A stretch of 64,000 bases of DNA, from contig MNCI01026525.1 in the NCBI GenBank assembly GCA_015680685.1, positions 37,603 to 101,602 on the forward strand. The letters are read 5' to 3'. The position numbers and the translations under genes were made by a program. Positions within the stretch are counted from its first letter, which is position 1, and each line of letters opens with the position of its first letter. A model generated the notes under the pieces. The model did no database searches. It saw only the letters and a program-made list of their open reading frames with translations, and was not told the DNA's origin. Positions 21,491 to 34,064 of this stretch are shown here, one piece after another. The stretch comes from Gnetum montanum. Lineage: Eukaryota; Streptophyta; Gnetopsida; Gnetales; Gnetaceae.

Positions 21491-22400
21491 AACAATTGTA
21501 GTGTAAGTTGAGAGGCTTGTGGTCTTTTTATGGATTTTGGTACAGAGGGAAGAGCCTAGGTTATCATTGTCATAGGTAGGCTAACCAATGAAAAGGAAGT
21601 TTACACTGGTATTTCTAGCACAAAGGGGAAAATGGTGTATGTGACCCTTGCATCACTTGGGATTCCACTTTGGGATATGCTAGCATGGAAAATGAATGAG
21701 AAATGGTTAAGACCACCAATGATGGCTATGCAGATCAAGGTTGCATGGAAAGAGAAATACAGGAGAAGAGAGGAGTTAATTGGGACATAGATTATGCTAG
21801 GTGTGCTACTATAATGGGTGCTAGCCAAAACATGGTAGGGTAGACATAAGAAGAGGGTTGGGGAATTTTCCCCATGGACAAGGAATGAGAGCCTAAATTG
21901 GGTTTGATGGCTTGGAAAGTAGAGTAGTGGAAAAGGCTTGCTAGGAAGTTGTCTAGTTCTAGTTTAGCTTCAAACTTATCCTACTCTTCATTATGATCCT
22001 TCAAGCTTGACTCCTCATCTTGCTCATCCATCTTATTTAAATGAGATAGAATGCATGTGTGAGTATTTCTTAAGGATATTTAATCATATGGGAAAGGAAT
22101 ATGCTTCTTCCTATTGTGTAGATCAACTCATTTTCATGTTTTGATTCAGCCTTTGCACATGGAACGAGCAAGCTAGCTTAGATTTTGGCATGGATGAAAT
22201 TATAATAATTTTCATCAATTACAGTAAAATCTGGGCTTTTCCTCCTTAGCATGAGCGATTGCCTATACTCAGCCATAGTAGGGTATTTTGGGTCATAAAT
22301 CCTCACTACATTTTGGCCTAATGTCATGTCTATCAAGTTAAGTGGCAAAACAATTGACTGGTTAGAAGACATTGATAAGGATTTTAATTTTGATTTACAA
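21491..22400 (-). pseudogene. Tat-lineage gag relic A, upstream part
   Basis: The minus-strand block 22330-22178 contains AEYRQSLMLRRKSPDFTVIDENYYNFIHAKI. It corresponds to the young copy at about 52540-52625 (SLRLQGKDPVFTVVTPEEYNFI). The sequence down to 21491 is the variable, low-similarity linker of gag. Together with 573-2417 this rebuilds one gag split by nested insertions. Confidence 0.75.
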
Positions 22401-25400
22401 AATTTTTCAATAAATTAAATAAAAATTTTAGCAAGTGTAATTACCTAAGGTGTCAAGAGTAACAACCAGAAATCATTGGAACTTCAACTATAGGTATAGT
22501 GCATGTTGTAGTGGCAATTGTATGCATTATAGTTAGGAAAATGTGAGTTTTAGTATTTGTAAAACTAACTACACTAGCTTTGCTAGCAAGGGCTACATTG
22601 GAGGGGGGTCACCAATCAATTATCCTTCCTAAAAACACAACATTTAGGATACCCCCTCTTGAAATAAGTGTGTTGGTTTTCAAAAAGTAAATGTAAATTG
22701 CTACATTTTCCAAGAGCTACGCTAGAGTTTTGGAGGGGGCTTCGTTGGCTTTTGTCCACAAAATTTTACAACATGGGGTTTGGGTTTTTGGAGCAAAATC
22801 ATGTTAGCCTTTACAACACACAAATGCAAGTTTTTATGAGTAAAAGTAGCAGGCTTTATAGGTAACCATGTTGGTTTTCAAAAATCTAGCAATTGCTATG
22901 AAAATTCTATGAACAACCAAATCAACTTCAATTGATATGTTGGTTGTAGGAAAATGAACATTAGCATTTCTTTTCTTGGCAAACATTTTATCTCAAAACT
23001 TCTTGGGGGGTTTTTAGCTAAGATCTATAGCATTAGTGAATAGGAGGATAAGGATTGTTTAATTTTTTGGTGCTGGAATTGCACTAGGAGTCTTAAATGT
23101 CTAGTTAGTTGCCAAATTGCTCTAAAAGTCTTACTAAATGCCAAAGGCTTTTTGGTTCTCAAGGCTACAAAAGGTTGTGAAGTTTTCTTAACCAAAAGAA
23201 CTTGGAACTCTAGAACTGTATAACCTATTCAAAATGTTTGAAATTAACCTTTATAGGTCTCATGGTTCCTAGTTTTGGCTACAAATTTCTACCATGATTT
23301 CTGATAGATTGATTTGATTTGTAGGTGTTCAAAGCCATGATTTCCAATGTAGCTTTTAATTTATGATAAGTCTTGATGCACCCAAGCCACAAAAGCCATC
23401 CTACATACCATAAATAGTAAATAGAATTTTCCAACTATGTTGGCTTCATCCATCTATACTGGCCTCATGGGAACTATGTTGGCATCTTGGGGTCCATGCT
23501 AAAATTTGTGCCTAGCTAGAATAATGAAACCCCAACCACTTCAATCCTAGCTTCATGAGGAAAGAGAAACCCCCGCAACCCCAATGTTGGCCTCACTAAC
23601 AATTATGGCAACTATGCTAGCCACTACTAGGAAAATGAAAATCCAACATCTCCCACACTAGCTGTAAGTGGTTTTAGCATAGTTGTGGCTATGGCCCATA
23701 TAAAACCCATGAAAATATCAATTTTGGTTCCCATGGCATTTTTAGCTTTTTCAAGCCCAAATATAGACATGACATGACTTTTTCCACTTAGGAAGTGAGG
23801 CTATGATAACTTGTGAGGCATTTTTCGACCCTAAAAGTTTAACTATGTGATATTGCAGCTCATGGCCTATGAACTTTATGTTTTTATAATGAAATTCCAA
23901 GCTCAAGTTTAAGGGTGAAGGTTACAATGCCAAAAAGGTTGCAACATCCATTTTCTTGATGGTGTTTCAATGAGCATTTATGACATTGAGTGATCAAGTG
24001 GTAATACAATATTACCTTCAAACTTCCTTCAATACTTTATTAGTGAAAAATAAAAGTGCAATTTGGATAATATGAGTCTAGATGTTAGTAGATCATCTTT
24101 AGTTGTTGTGGTACTTCATCTTCATTCTTAATGATTATGTTACATCCATTTACTAAAACATTAGTAGTTTAGGAATTAACCTTATAAAAAGAAGAAATTT
24201 TCCATTGATAATTTTTTATTTAAATAACTTATTATTATTTTTAAATAACTAATTTTTGGAGGCTTTAACAATGAGTCTTGAATAATCTTGGCTCTCTAAA
24301 ATACTAAAACTAGTCCCTAGTAATGATCCCAATGATGAGTAGTAGAGTAACTCCTATGCCTAACCATATAGATTACAAGTGTTCATAGATAATTTTGTCA
24401 TATTATGTGGACTAAGATTAGTTTAAATGCCTAAGATAATTAATCATTAAATAGTTTGTTTCTATTTTTTTCAATTACACTTATGTAGAATTAATTCATA
24501 CGGTTAAGTATGACTGAGGTACATGTTAAAAAGATTATTATTAAAATATTAAAATATTAAATTTCTAAACTATTTAATCTCAATGAAAGAAATAAATCAC
24601 TCTAGCTTAGGCATGAAGCACTTGGTCCAAACTTGCACCATATACATCTTAAATATGCATCAACATTGTTGGGTTACCAAGTGTCGATTGTTAGGCATAC
24701 TAAGTAGTACACCTGAGTAGTTTTACTTCTAATAATTTGACCTTCAATTACCACTACATCTAGATATTTTGAAAATTAACTAATATGCTAGAAAAATAGA
24801 AAATTAGCTATCTTCAGTTAATATGAGAAGATTACAATAGGATTTCATAACCCACAAATGTTCATCAATCACTCACAATACTCAAATGATATTGTAGAGC
24901 AAGAGGCTCTACAATCACATAATCATTATCCTCAATGCAAGGCATAACTAGAAGAGAATCTCTCCATAACTTAGGACTAAGATCTCAACACATAAGTAAG
25001 GAGACAAGAACACATAGGACAAACACACATAATTGGCCTTAAGATGCAACCATAAACATGCACGTTTTCAATGTGCTCTCATAACAACTCTTGCAAAAGC
25101 TCATCAACTCATGATTATAAAACATAAAATAAATCTAATATTTATTACAATATAAGACAACAACCCTAGAAATCTTTCCCCAAGCTCAATTTCAAGATAT
25201 CCTACTATTTCGATCTTCTCTCAACTCTTCCTAGTTGTTTCCCAATTTGGAATTTCTAACTTAGAATTTTTCCTAGCCATACGGATCATCTTTGATTTTT
25301 TGTGGATGTCTACTAAAAATTCTAAACATTTAGCTAAGATGTCTCCTGGGAGTGGGAAATAAACTATAAGATTTTAGTTACACTAGTAACTAAATGATAT

Positions 25401-26245
25401 GATAGATATGGTGGTTGAATTGTATTTATAAGCATTTATTATGCTTGCATCAATGTTGATGCATTGACAAAATACATCATGTGTCAACATTGATGCATTG
25501 ATGTGACTAATTGAATTGATGTTTATCATGTGTATACATGTGAATGAATATAATTATAAATTTAGTTACGGACTACTATATTTGGATTCATTATTATATT
25601 AGTAACAAGGGTATCTTCTTGGTAATCCCAAGTCATAGAATTGATTCTACTAGATAGAACTAAGTTATAAATTTAAAATAAAAAATTCCATAAAAAAATT
25701 TGAAACTAGTTTCATGGATCTAAGGGATCAATTACACCTACTTTTTTGGTTTCCTCATCATCAAAACTAAGTATGGTTTTAACATTGAGCATCCAAGTTC
25801 AAGTACTTAAATGGCCTAAAACAACATTCTAAGACACATTTTCATCCTTCGAAGTCCTTCAAGGACCATCTCAATATGTAACCTAGCTTATGAGCTTCAT
25901 TTTTAGTGATCCTAGAAAAGTTGAGAAATAAATTTTTTTTAATTGTCAAAGGTGATGCTAATGCAACATTAGTGTCACTCTTGGACCACTGACATTATGT
26001 TATCTTTAGTTGTAGATCATCCTATTTGTGTGACCTACACCAAAACTGCTTCTTAGGATTCAATTTGGCCCTATAGAATCTCAAATCACTCTTCCATAGT
26101 ACTATTAGCATCATAGGAATGAAATTTGATCATTTTACTTGGTTGACCATAGGATTTAGAGATGAACATTTTTCTAACTTTAGGGCTAATGCTAATGCAG
26201 ATACTAGCATTAGCACCAATGGCATCATCCCTACCACATCCATAA
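22401..26245. other. AT-rich repeat-derived DNA, no identifiable gene
   Basis: No ORF with recognisable motifs on either strand. It probably contains the 5' leader and LTR of relic A, but boundaries cannot be drawn. Near 25445-25515 there are overlapping palindromic repeats of GATGCAT/TCAATG motifs. Several GCTAATGCTAATGC-like runs (for example about 26197-26212) recur near 38060 and 38690. Confidence 0.6.
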
Positions 26246-27138
26246 TGAAACACCATAGAGAAATTTTATATTATGCATAAAAAGTTTAAAAGCCAAGAAT
26301 TTACATTGTAACTTGATAGGAATTTAAATGTAGAAATAATTACCTATTTTCCCATCAAAAGTCCTACCTTGTGACCTTATTGTAGCAAAATGAATTTCAC
26401 AGTTCACAAGTTGTAAATTTCATTTAAGCTAACATGCGAAGACTCAAAATGTAAATACATTGCCAAAATTAGCAACAAAAAGCCAAAAATATTGGTGGCA
26501 TAGATGTTGGAGTTTCCACCATGAAAATAGCCCAAATGTATCATCAAATTTCGAAGAAAAAGTAGAAACATTGGTGGTCAAAACACTACACTTTTTGGGT
26601 AGTGAAAGTGCTAAATACATGATATATCAATGCCCAAAAAGTTAAAAACGTTGGTGATTCATACACTACATTTTTTGGGTGGTTAAAGTGTCAAATACAT
26701 TGTATTTCATGCCCAAAATGTTAAAAAAATGTTGGTGTGCAATACGATGCAGATTTTGGCCATCAAATGGCATCAGAAATTTTATAGAAAATGTTAGAAA
26801 TCAAGAAGAATCAAATCAAAAAGGAATAAGCATATTCATAGCCATACTAGAGAGATCCTATGGCAAGAAAAGTTCAAGAACAAATTAATTAGGGAAAGAA
26901 AAGTGTTGATTTGCTGGCAGAACATACTTTTCCATCTCCAATAGACTTCAAAGATATTTTTGTGTTCTAAGGCTCTTATAGTCCATGATTTGTATTCCCT
27001 AAACCTTTTCTTTTCATAGTGCATTTAATACAAAGTTGTAGTTTTCTTTGTTTTGCCACATTATTTTGTTCATTTCTCTATTCTTGGATCTAGTGCTTGA
27101 ACCATTATTTCATAAGTTTTTCATCTTATTTTACAACA
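26246..27138 (+). repeat. Copia-type LTR, copy 1 (893 bp)
   Basis: Begins TGAAACACCATAG and ends TTTTACAACA, followed at once by a primer-site-like sequence. It shares its whole length with 36722-37753. Between about 26490 and 26740 there are three degenerate tandem units of roughly 75 bp carrying CATTGGTGGT and CACTACACTTTTTGGGT motifs. No coding Copia sequence follows, so this is a truncated element or remnant. Confidence 0.6.
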
Positions 27139-27153
27139 TGGTAATAGAGCTCC
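27139..27153 (+). promoter_or_regulatory. Primer-binding-site-like sequence
   Basis: TGGTAATAGAGCTCC abuts the LTR end and resembles the tRNA-Met site TGGTATCAGAGC with a few changes. Confidence 0.6.
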
Positions 27154-27839
27154 AAGTCCTTAAGAAATTGACAAGACTATTTGAGATTCTCTAGATTCTT
27201 TTTGAAACCCATGGATTCAAGGTTAAATTTTTTTTCATGGAAATTTTTTGTTTTTCCAGCATTGAAGTTTTTCATCATTATAGTTTTTGATGTTAGAAGG
27301 AGGGCCTCTGCTTGAATTCTTCTTCAAAACCTATTGTCGAATACATTCCTTGCTTTTGCCTTTGGATCAACATATTTGAAATAGAAAATTTACTTTGGGT
27401 TTTCCCAAAACCCCAATGTGTAGAACCAAAATCATATTTTACCATAAAACAAAATTTTCCTAGAAATATTTTGATAGCATAGTTGTAGTGCTACCCTTCT
27501 TCCTTGCAAATCTATAGTTTCAAAAAATAAATTTTATCATTGTAGTGCCCACCATTGCCTCAACGCCCTACTCTAGGTAGTCTAAAAATTAATTTTTGAA
27601 GTTGCTATGTGTATTGGTTTTCATATTTCTTATACATGCATCTTGTAATTTTCCTATGTTTCATTGCACATGTTGAAGCCCATTTCTTACTTTTCCAACA
27701 TACCTAATGTTACAAAATATTGTCAAGGATTTTTCATTTTTTTAGTAGTTGAACTTAATAAGTTGAAGTTTCATAACTTGAAACTGTAAGTACATTGGCA
27801 CTTTAACAAGTTGGAACTCTCAAAAGTTCACTTATAATG
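27154..27839. other. Remnant internal sequence, no gene seen
   Basis: The first ~150 bases match those after LTR copy 2 (37768-37900), so both copies kept some internal sequence. No frame encodes a recognisable protein. Towards 27740-27839 degenerate copies of the following 22-bp repeat begin. Confidence 0.5.
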
Positions 27840-28059
27840 TTTTATAAGTTAGCTTATTACATTTTACAAGTTAGCTTATTACGTTTTATAAGTTATCTTA
27901 TTACCTTTCATAAGTTATCTTATTACATTTTATAAGTTAGGTTACAATGTTTTACAAGTTATCTTATTATATTTTATAAGTTAGATCATTACATTATACA
28001 AGTTAGCTTATTACATTTTACAAGTTATATTATTACATTTTATAAAATAGCTTATTACA
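27840..28059. repeat. Tandem repeat: ten units of 22 bp
   Basis: Ten consecutive 22-base units with consensus TTTTATAAGTTAGCTTATTA plus CA, each with zero to seven changes. Spacing is exact throughout. It lies immediately before the gag of relic B, so it is probably in the 5' leader or LTR of that element. Confidence 0.92.
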
Positions 28060-28109
28060 TTGGCCTTATACCTTCTATGTATTTTCACCATTGCATTGTT
28101 TTACCACAC

Positions 28110-30130
28110 AACATCACACATATGGTTTTATACCAGGAGGCCATCCACATCTATAATCCCAAGGATCTAGCTATAATATAGTGAAAAGAGTCCTTTAAGT
28201 TAATGGAACTAGAACTATCTTACACGAACATCAATGAAAAACATTATAACTTCATTTATGCTAAGATTCATGCTGGCCTACTTATCCCTTGTAAAGATTT
28301 GGAATTAAAAGATTAGTTTGAGATAATTCACAAAAATGGAAAGGAGTATTTTCCCTCTCCTTAAGATCAAATTGAAATAACTAGGTTTTATACCTATATG
28401 TTTGTGCAATTAGTAGACCAAGGTGAGGGAAGTGAGGAAGTTAGTTTAGACCAAAGCCAAGGAGACTAAGATGAGTTTGAGGTTGAGTATGAACCGATAC
28501 ATTCCTAGGAGACCTTATCCAATGATCTTCTCTAAACAAGAACCTCTTTCTTCTCTATGAACCAAGTTTTTCAACTTACCTCTTTCTATGATCACATCAA
28601 TACCTTTTATAATGACATACTAGTCTTAAAAAGCTTTTTATTTTGTATCATTATTTACATCAATGCCTTTTATCTATTTCCCTCGTTTAGTATGACAATC
28701 ACCTATGGTATTTATCATGTCCAATCCTTTCAGCATACCTATAGGCACCTCATCAAGACCTCAAACTTCACAAGTCTCCCATACCCCCTTTGTACCCTTT
28801 TTCTCTCATGTCCTGACTCAAACATCCTTCTCCTTGCTTAACCCCCTACAATAGTAGTCACACAACCTCTCTTGTCTATACTAATGCCTAATGTGTGGCC
28901 CCAAAAAAATTCAACCTCCTCCTCAACCATCAATACAAATATCATAACCTACAAGGATGCCCTAAGGCTTAGATCAAGCCTTCTAAATAATCCAAGACCT
29001 TATTGAAGAGCTACAAAATCTTAAAGCTAACATCACTCAAACAATAAAATTTATGAATTTCTACTAGGGTGATTTCATCAGTCCTACCATCCCTCAAATC
29101 ACATTACCCATAATCATGCATATACCTAACTTCATCAAATACAATGGTGAAGGGGATCCATATTTGCACTTAGTTACCTTCTACTTAGAGTGCCTTCTAT
29201 TTCAATCTTGGCCTCATACGATACTACATATTTTCCCTATGTTCCTTAAGAAAAAGGCTTTAGATTGGTATCAAACTTTGCTTAAAGGTTTCATCTCTTC
29301 CCTTGAAGACCTAAGAAACCAAATTGTCAACTGCTTTAGATACAACTTGAAGCTAGATAGGACCAACTTATAAAGGTAAAGCATAGGTCACTTAATCCAA
29401 TCTAAAGGTTCATTCAAAGGTGGAATTCAACACTCAATGAGATCCTTGAGCCTATCCTTGAAATCCACATTTTGGCTATCTTCAAGGAAGTAGTAAATAA
29501 CTTCATCAAGTTAGAGGCCTAATCATTGACCTAAGTCCTTTTTGCAAACTAAGAACATCAAGAAAGAGGATGAGGCCAATTATGATCTAGCCTATGTGAC
29601 CTTTAAAAACCAACACGTGAGAAGATATAGGGAGAAAATTATGCAAGAACAAATAACTATGGTTGAAGTATTCAAGGATACAAAATAAGAAGAAAGGTGA
29701 AGATCACTGACATGCAACACATCTTTTGACTTGTCTCAACCATCTATCTTTTAGAATATTTTCTTTAAGACAATTGTATATAACATAAGAAAATATCTAT
29801 GAAAGTTCATAAGAGACATGATCATCTTTGTGACATGGCTAAAGATCCAACAATAGTGATCAAAGATTATCCAAAATGATCAAAGTACTTCAAACTAAAT
29901 AGGTTTTGCCATTATCATCAAATGGTTGGTCATGATACCAATTTCGTTTTGGCCTTGAAAGATGACCTCTAAAAGATTATTGACCATGGAGAGCTATTGT
30001 TGAACAAGCCCAACTCTCCAAGGAGCAATAAATTTTACACCATAGTCTTATTCACAACGACCAAATGGTCTAATCCTCCTAGAAAATTGTTTCTCATCAA
30101 GGTCCCATTAGCTAGTTCTTAGCCATAGAA
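28110..30130 (+). pseudogene. Tat-lineage gag relic B
   Basis: Homologous to the gag at 52.5-55.1 kb. Recognisable blocks are YNFIYAKIHAGLL (about 28245), GLDQAF and LIEELQNLKANI (about 28975-29040), PNFIKYNGEGDP (29122), WPHTILHIFPMFLKKKALDWY (29210-29270), a zinc-knuckle-like CHYHQMVGHDTNFVLALKDDL (about 29905-29970) and proline-rich remnants to 30130. Many stops and frameshifts are present, and CpG is nearly absent, consistent with age. Confidence 0.85.
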
Positions 30131-30881
30131 CATAAATCCTAAATCCTCCTTCATCATCAAGGTACCATTAATTGTAGCTCCAAAGAATCCTTCCATCATA
30201 CATGTCCCACCTTTAGTAATACTAACATCACAACCCAAACATGGCATTGCCAAACCTTTTAAGGCTAGAAAACCATTCATTATTAGAGTCCCTTCATCTT
30301 CAAAAAGCAAACCCATAACCAACCATGATCAAAGGTTACATATAGTAACAAACAACTCAATGGTCAACAAGAGACCATCACCAAAGTAATGGTGATAAAA
30401 GCAACATATTGCAAAACCAACAACTAAGCCCACTAAAGGTAGCCAACAAAAAAAGGCTTGGAAAGAAGTTGACCAACCAAGGCCTATACCAAGATTAGCT
30501 ACACCCATGAATAAGGAACCCAAGACACATACATTGAAATATGAGCCAAAAACTCTAAGAAGCACGAAGGAAATTAAAACCATCAAGGCTAAAAGATCAC
30601 ATGCCAAGGGAAAGTATTTCCTTGTAACAATGAAAAAAGCTAGACAATCTTTGAAATAAAAGAACAAGTCATTGATCTTATATGATCTAGTTATGAATTG
30701 TCCCACTACTAAGAATGTGTTAGATTAAGTGTTGACTACTACTCCTATGTGCAAAGATACATCTTCCAACAAAGAGTTCATCCACTTTGTCATTAAATTA
30801 GCTTCACTTAGGGAAAATGGGCATCAACTCATGCGTAGCTTTTGTGAAAGTGAAGTAAAGATTGACTCATGAACTAATGAA
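30131..30881 (+). other. Gag-protease linker of relic B, degraded
   Basis: Corresponds in position to the proline-rich and Lys/Gln-rich linker at 54.7-55.5 kb in the young element. Coding similarity is weak, and a minus-strand 125-codon open frame here (30706-30329) is a shadow. Confidence 0.5.
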
Positions 30882-31310
30882 TTGCTATCTACTTCTCTTC
30901 TCATTACCATACATGTTGGTAAGTATAAGGTTCATCATGTCCATGTGGATGATGAGGCAATAATCAACATGATAACATTTACTATTGTAGAGAAACTAGG
31001 GTTAACCCAAAACATCCAAAAAACTACTACCTCAGCACTCAAGTCATTTAGCAAGTCACAAGTACTAGTTGAAGGTTCTATCTCCTTGGATTTTATAGCC
31101 AAAGAACAATTTTCCACATCCACCAACCTCCTAGTAGTTGAAGAGACACTTGGTTTTAACTTGATCCTAGGAAGACCATGGTTGGCTAAGGTTCAAGTAA
31201 TCTCATATCTTATACATCAAGAGATTAACTTACTGTATGAGGATGGTGTAATTGTCATTTATGAGGACAACATGTTTCTACCATTTGCTAACATGTCAAC
31301 ATTAATTTAG
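30882..31310 (+). pseudogene. Retropepsin-like protease relic of element B
   Basis: The frame contains HVDDEAIINMITFTIVEKLG, the equivalent of the active-site VDESAATN segment at about 55592. It continues through VEGSISLDFIAKEQF and LGFNLILGRPWL (the conserved LILGRxWL of Tat proteases) to YEDNMFLP. The length and order match the protease of the young copy. The active-site Asp is followed by DE instead of TG or SG, as is common in this lineage. Confidence 0.85.
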
Positions 31311-31614
31311 GTTTAGAGGTGTAGTTTCAAGATGAAATTTCAGACACTCAAGTTGGGGCCAAAAATAATGACAATGTTAACAATGTCAAACCTACAACAT
31401 TAAATGATCGATGAAAACCCTTGTTGATGAAAAAAATTGTACAAAAGAAGCCCCTTGATGTATCAAAGATTGGGCAAGAAATACATCATAGACATCTTAT
31501 CTCTTCATTTGTCTTCTATAATTTGTTCACTCTTGCAACCTTTTATCATGTTTCATTGTTTATTATATCCTTATATGTTCTTTTAAGATTATCCTATACT
31601 TGCTAGATGACTAT

Positions 31615-31775
31615 GGCCATGGCTCAGCAAGGCCTAAAACTAGAAATACCACAACCCTACAAGGCCTAAAACTAGCAAGACAATGGCCTGCCAAGGCCTA
31701 TAACTAATAAGACCATGGCATGCCACAACTTAAAACTAGTGGCCTACTAGGGTCTAAAACTGGTAAATTTGTGGC
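31615..31775 (+). repeat. GGCCTAAAACTAG minisatellite, old copy
   Basis: Five degenerate units of about 25-35 bp, each ending in a variant of GGCCTAAAACTAG. It occupies the same place after protease as the cleaner array at 56383-56515 in the young element, so it is a conserved component of the family. Confidence 0.8.
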
Positions 31776-32762
31776 CTCATTTTTCTTCTTATCTTTCTTA
31801 TGTGTACATTATGACTTGTTTTCTTCCTTGCATTATGTGCAGTTTTCTCTTTACAAATTATGCCTCATTTTACATCATTACATTTCTCGTTTTTATTGTC
31901 AACACATAATTTTGTAACCTTGTCATTTCAACTCATATCTTGTTACATGAAGAACATAAAATATCTAAAAATAATACAACCATAACCTTTGAATGTCAAT
32001 CATAGTTGTATCCACCATAGACTAGGAGTATTGAAAAAATGATAGTGTATGATTCCTATCATAGCAGAACATATGGGTGTAATATCAACTACACCATGCT
32101 ATTTAAGTGGGTTTTTACATTGTCTCTAATAGTTTACAAAAGAATATTCAAAATTTATAAACCATGGGTATAAATAAAAATCTAGCTATAGAACAATTCT
32201 TATAAGTTGAAAAAATGTGTATCTCACCTTATCGACTTCTATGCTCAAAAATGAAATAAAAAGCTATAGTTCTATTACAAGTTTACACATAGTCAATTAA
32301 GAACAAAATAACTTGGGATCAGACAAATTTTCTTTGATTAACCATTGAAAGCTACCATATAAGTAGGACATAAAAAGATTGATAGATCCCTTACCTTGGT
32401 CTTGACATATTAGCACCACATTTTTCTGATTAACATTTTTACCATATTGTATAGTTCTGCCATCTCTAAAACTAGGAAGTTCATAATATATGGTATGGAC
32501 AACACAGAAAGAAAGGTAGTTGTGGAGAATTTCTACTTCCAATTTCAATGTAAACACAAAGAAGCCACTGGTACTAGATTTTAGAACATGTTATTTTATA
32601 TTAACATTAAAACTATCTCATTGTTTCAAGAAAAAGGCCCTATGTAGAGGCTACCAAAACTTTCAATGATACTTTGTTAATCCTAATACAAAGAGAGACC
32701 TACATCATGCATGGGCCACAAACAAAGAATTTTAAGTTACAACGACACAGGATGCATGCAAA
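31776..32762. other. Unclassified AT-rich DNA
   Basis: A minus-strand frame at 32557-32297 is open for 86 codons but has no motif I recognise. The region probably contains the break between relic B and later insertions. Confidence 0.4.
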
Positions 32763-33151
32763 TGTTAGAATATAAATTTGTTTTTGTTGGCCATGGTTAT
32801 CATGATAAAATTAAACTATGGTTATTAAAATAGTGGGTGGTTATCATTAGTTATTTAAAGGCCCCTTCACCAATATAAAAGGGACCTCCCTCATCTCAAT
32901 TCAAATCCATCACAAATATCCCCTTTCCATCCCACTTTTACATTCTTCTCCTATTGCATGAGAGAGAGGCTTTTTCTTGTTCTCTGCATGTGATGAAGAG
33001 AGAAGGTTGTTATCCCCATTTTTGATAATAAGATCCTTCTACATTTGCCCGTGGTTTTTTTCCCACTTTGGGGGTTTTCCAGGTAAAAGATTTGTGTCCA
33101 TTGCTCTTTATTTTCATCTCATTTCATATTTTGCTGCAAGATCTGCTAACA
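32763..33151 (+). repeat. Probable solo Copia-type LTR, 389 bp
   Basis: Starts TGTTAGAATATAA and ends CTGCTAACA, giving perfect TGTTAG/CTAACA termini. Internal landmarks are typical of small plant Copia LTRs: TATAAAAGGG at about 32875 and TCCCACTTTGGGGGTTTTCCAGG at about 33061. No element follows it. A clear 5-bp target duplication is not visible. Confidence 0.55.
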
Positions 33152-33674
33152 GTTTTTGCATCTAAAGTATCCCTCAACTTCTTTGATTCATCCCCTTCAA
33201 GACGGATGCAAACAAAAGGAATATCTAAAACAATGATTTCAACTAGTTAAGTAGAAAATCATAGAGAAGAATTGGAGATGATATTGTTACTGCAACAGCA
33301 CGATTGGTAAAAGCATCAATTTTTGTCAGTTAAACAAACCCATGTGAATTGATCACACTTAAGAAGAGCAATAGCTGCTAAAAAAGGGAGACAGAATATG
33401 TCCAATCTAACAAATGTATTCTGCTTTTCGAGATGTTTTAGCGGCTTGTTGAATTCTCTTGGCCTCAGCAGCTGCCGCCATGCCTCTCCTACCTCGCCGC
33501 CATGTGTATTGTGTGGAATTGCACCTGTGCGCATTGTGCAGAATTGCGCTGTGCACTCCGTATCATCATTGTGTTCATGGAGTCCAGCAAGCGGCTGCTA
33601 AACATAAAGAGAATGGGAAGAACTGCGAAGTTCCTCAGGGTATTTACGGGCCAATAGTGTAAATACTAAAAACC

Positions 33675-34064
33675 GTGGAATTGGAATCCGAGATTATTGA
33701 AGTAATGGCATCTTTGATGTCTGTTGCTATATGGCCAGAGGCTGCCATCAATTGCTGCATCAAAGCTTTCGGCGCTTTGGGGAATTTGATGCTCAGGCTC
33801 GATAGCAGTGCAGCTGTCAAGTTCTGTGTAGGTACGGGCTTTCTTTGTTCTATGGTGGAGCACCTTTGTCATCCCACGCATGATGACCAGTTTCTCCAAG
33901 TTCTTGCTGAGGCTTTTCATCTCTATGGTGAAGGGTTTGCCAAGATGTATGCTAAGGAGGGTGGGCTGAAGGCCATAGTAGCAACCATTTTGTCTGTTTT
34001 CTTTTCTGCAAACTGCCTAATTACCAAGCTCAAGCAGAAGCAGCTGGCGGAGCAAAAAGCGTAG
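33675..34064 (+). CDS. Intronless 129-codon ORF, unknown, possible retrocopy of a host gene
   Basis: An uninterrupted frame starts MELESEIIEVMASLMSVAIWPEAAINC and ends KLKQKQLAEQKA. The sequence looks like real protein: alternating hydrophobic helices, LDSSAAVKFCVGTGFL, FLQVLAEAFHLYGEGFAKMYAKEGGLKAI, reminiscent of armadillo/HEAT-type helical repeats. I cannot name the family. GC content is visibly higher than in the flanks. A 28-base A run 470 bases downstream, in the sense direction, is consistent with a retroposed mRNA. The upstream ~400 bases are also GC-richer and may be 5' UTR or more of the same transcript. It could be a fragment of a larger gene. Confidence 0.4.
   Translation: MELESEIIEVMASLMSVAIWPEAAINCCIKAFGALGNLMLRLDSSAAVKFCVGTGFLCSMVEHLCHPTHDDQFLQVLAEAFHLYGEGFAKMYAKEGGLKAIVATILSVFFSANCLITKLKQKQLAEQKA

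Noticed and set aside
25440-25520. Palindromic GATGCATTGA repeats as a structured RNA or transposon end
   Set aside because: The arms pair only in short overlapping pieces, with no matching terminal repeat or target duplication nearby.
27840-28059. Regular repeats that might suggest a CRISPR array
   Set aside because: Units are directly adjacent with no spacers, and the context is a plant retrotransposon.
30329-30706. 125-codon minus-strand frame with hydrophobic stretches resembling a membrane protein
   Set aside because: It lies opposite the gag-protease linker of relic B. The hydrophobic residues reflect the complement of Lys- and Pro-rich codons.
32297-32557. 86-codon minus-strand frame as a gene
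   Set aside because: It contains no recognisable domain and no splice-linked neighbours. Its length is not exceptional for AT-rich DNA.
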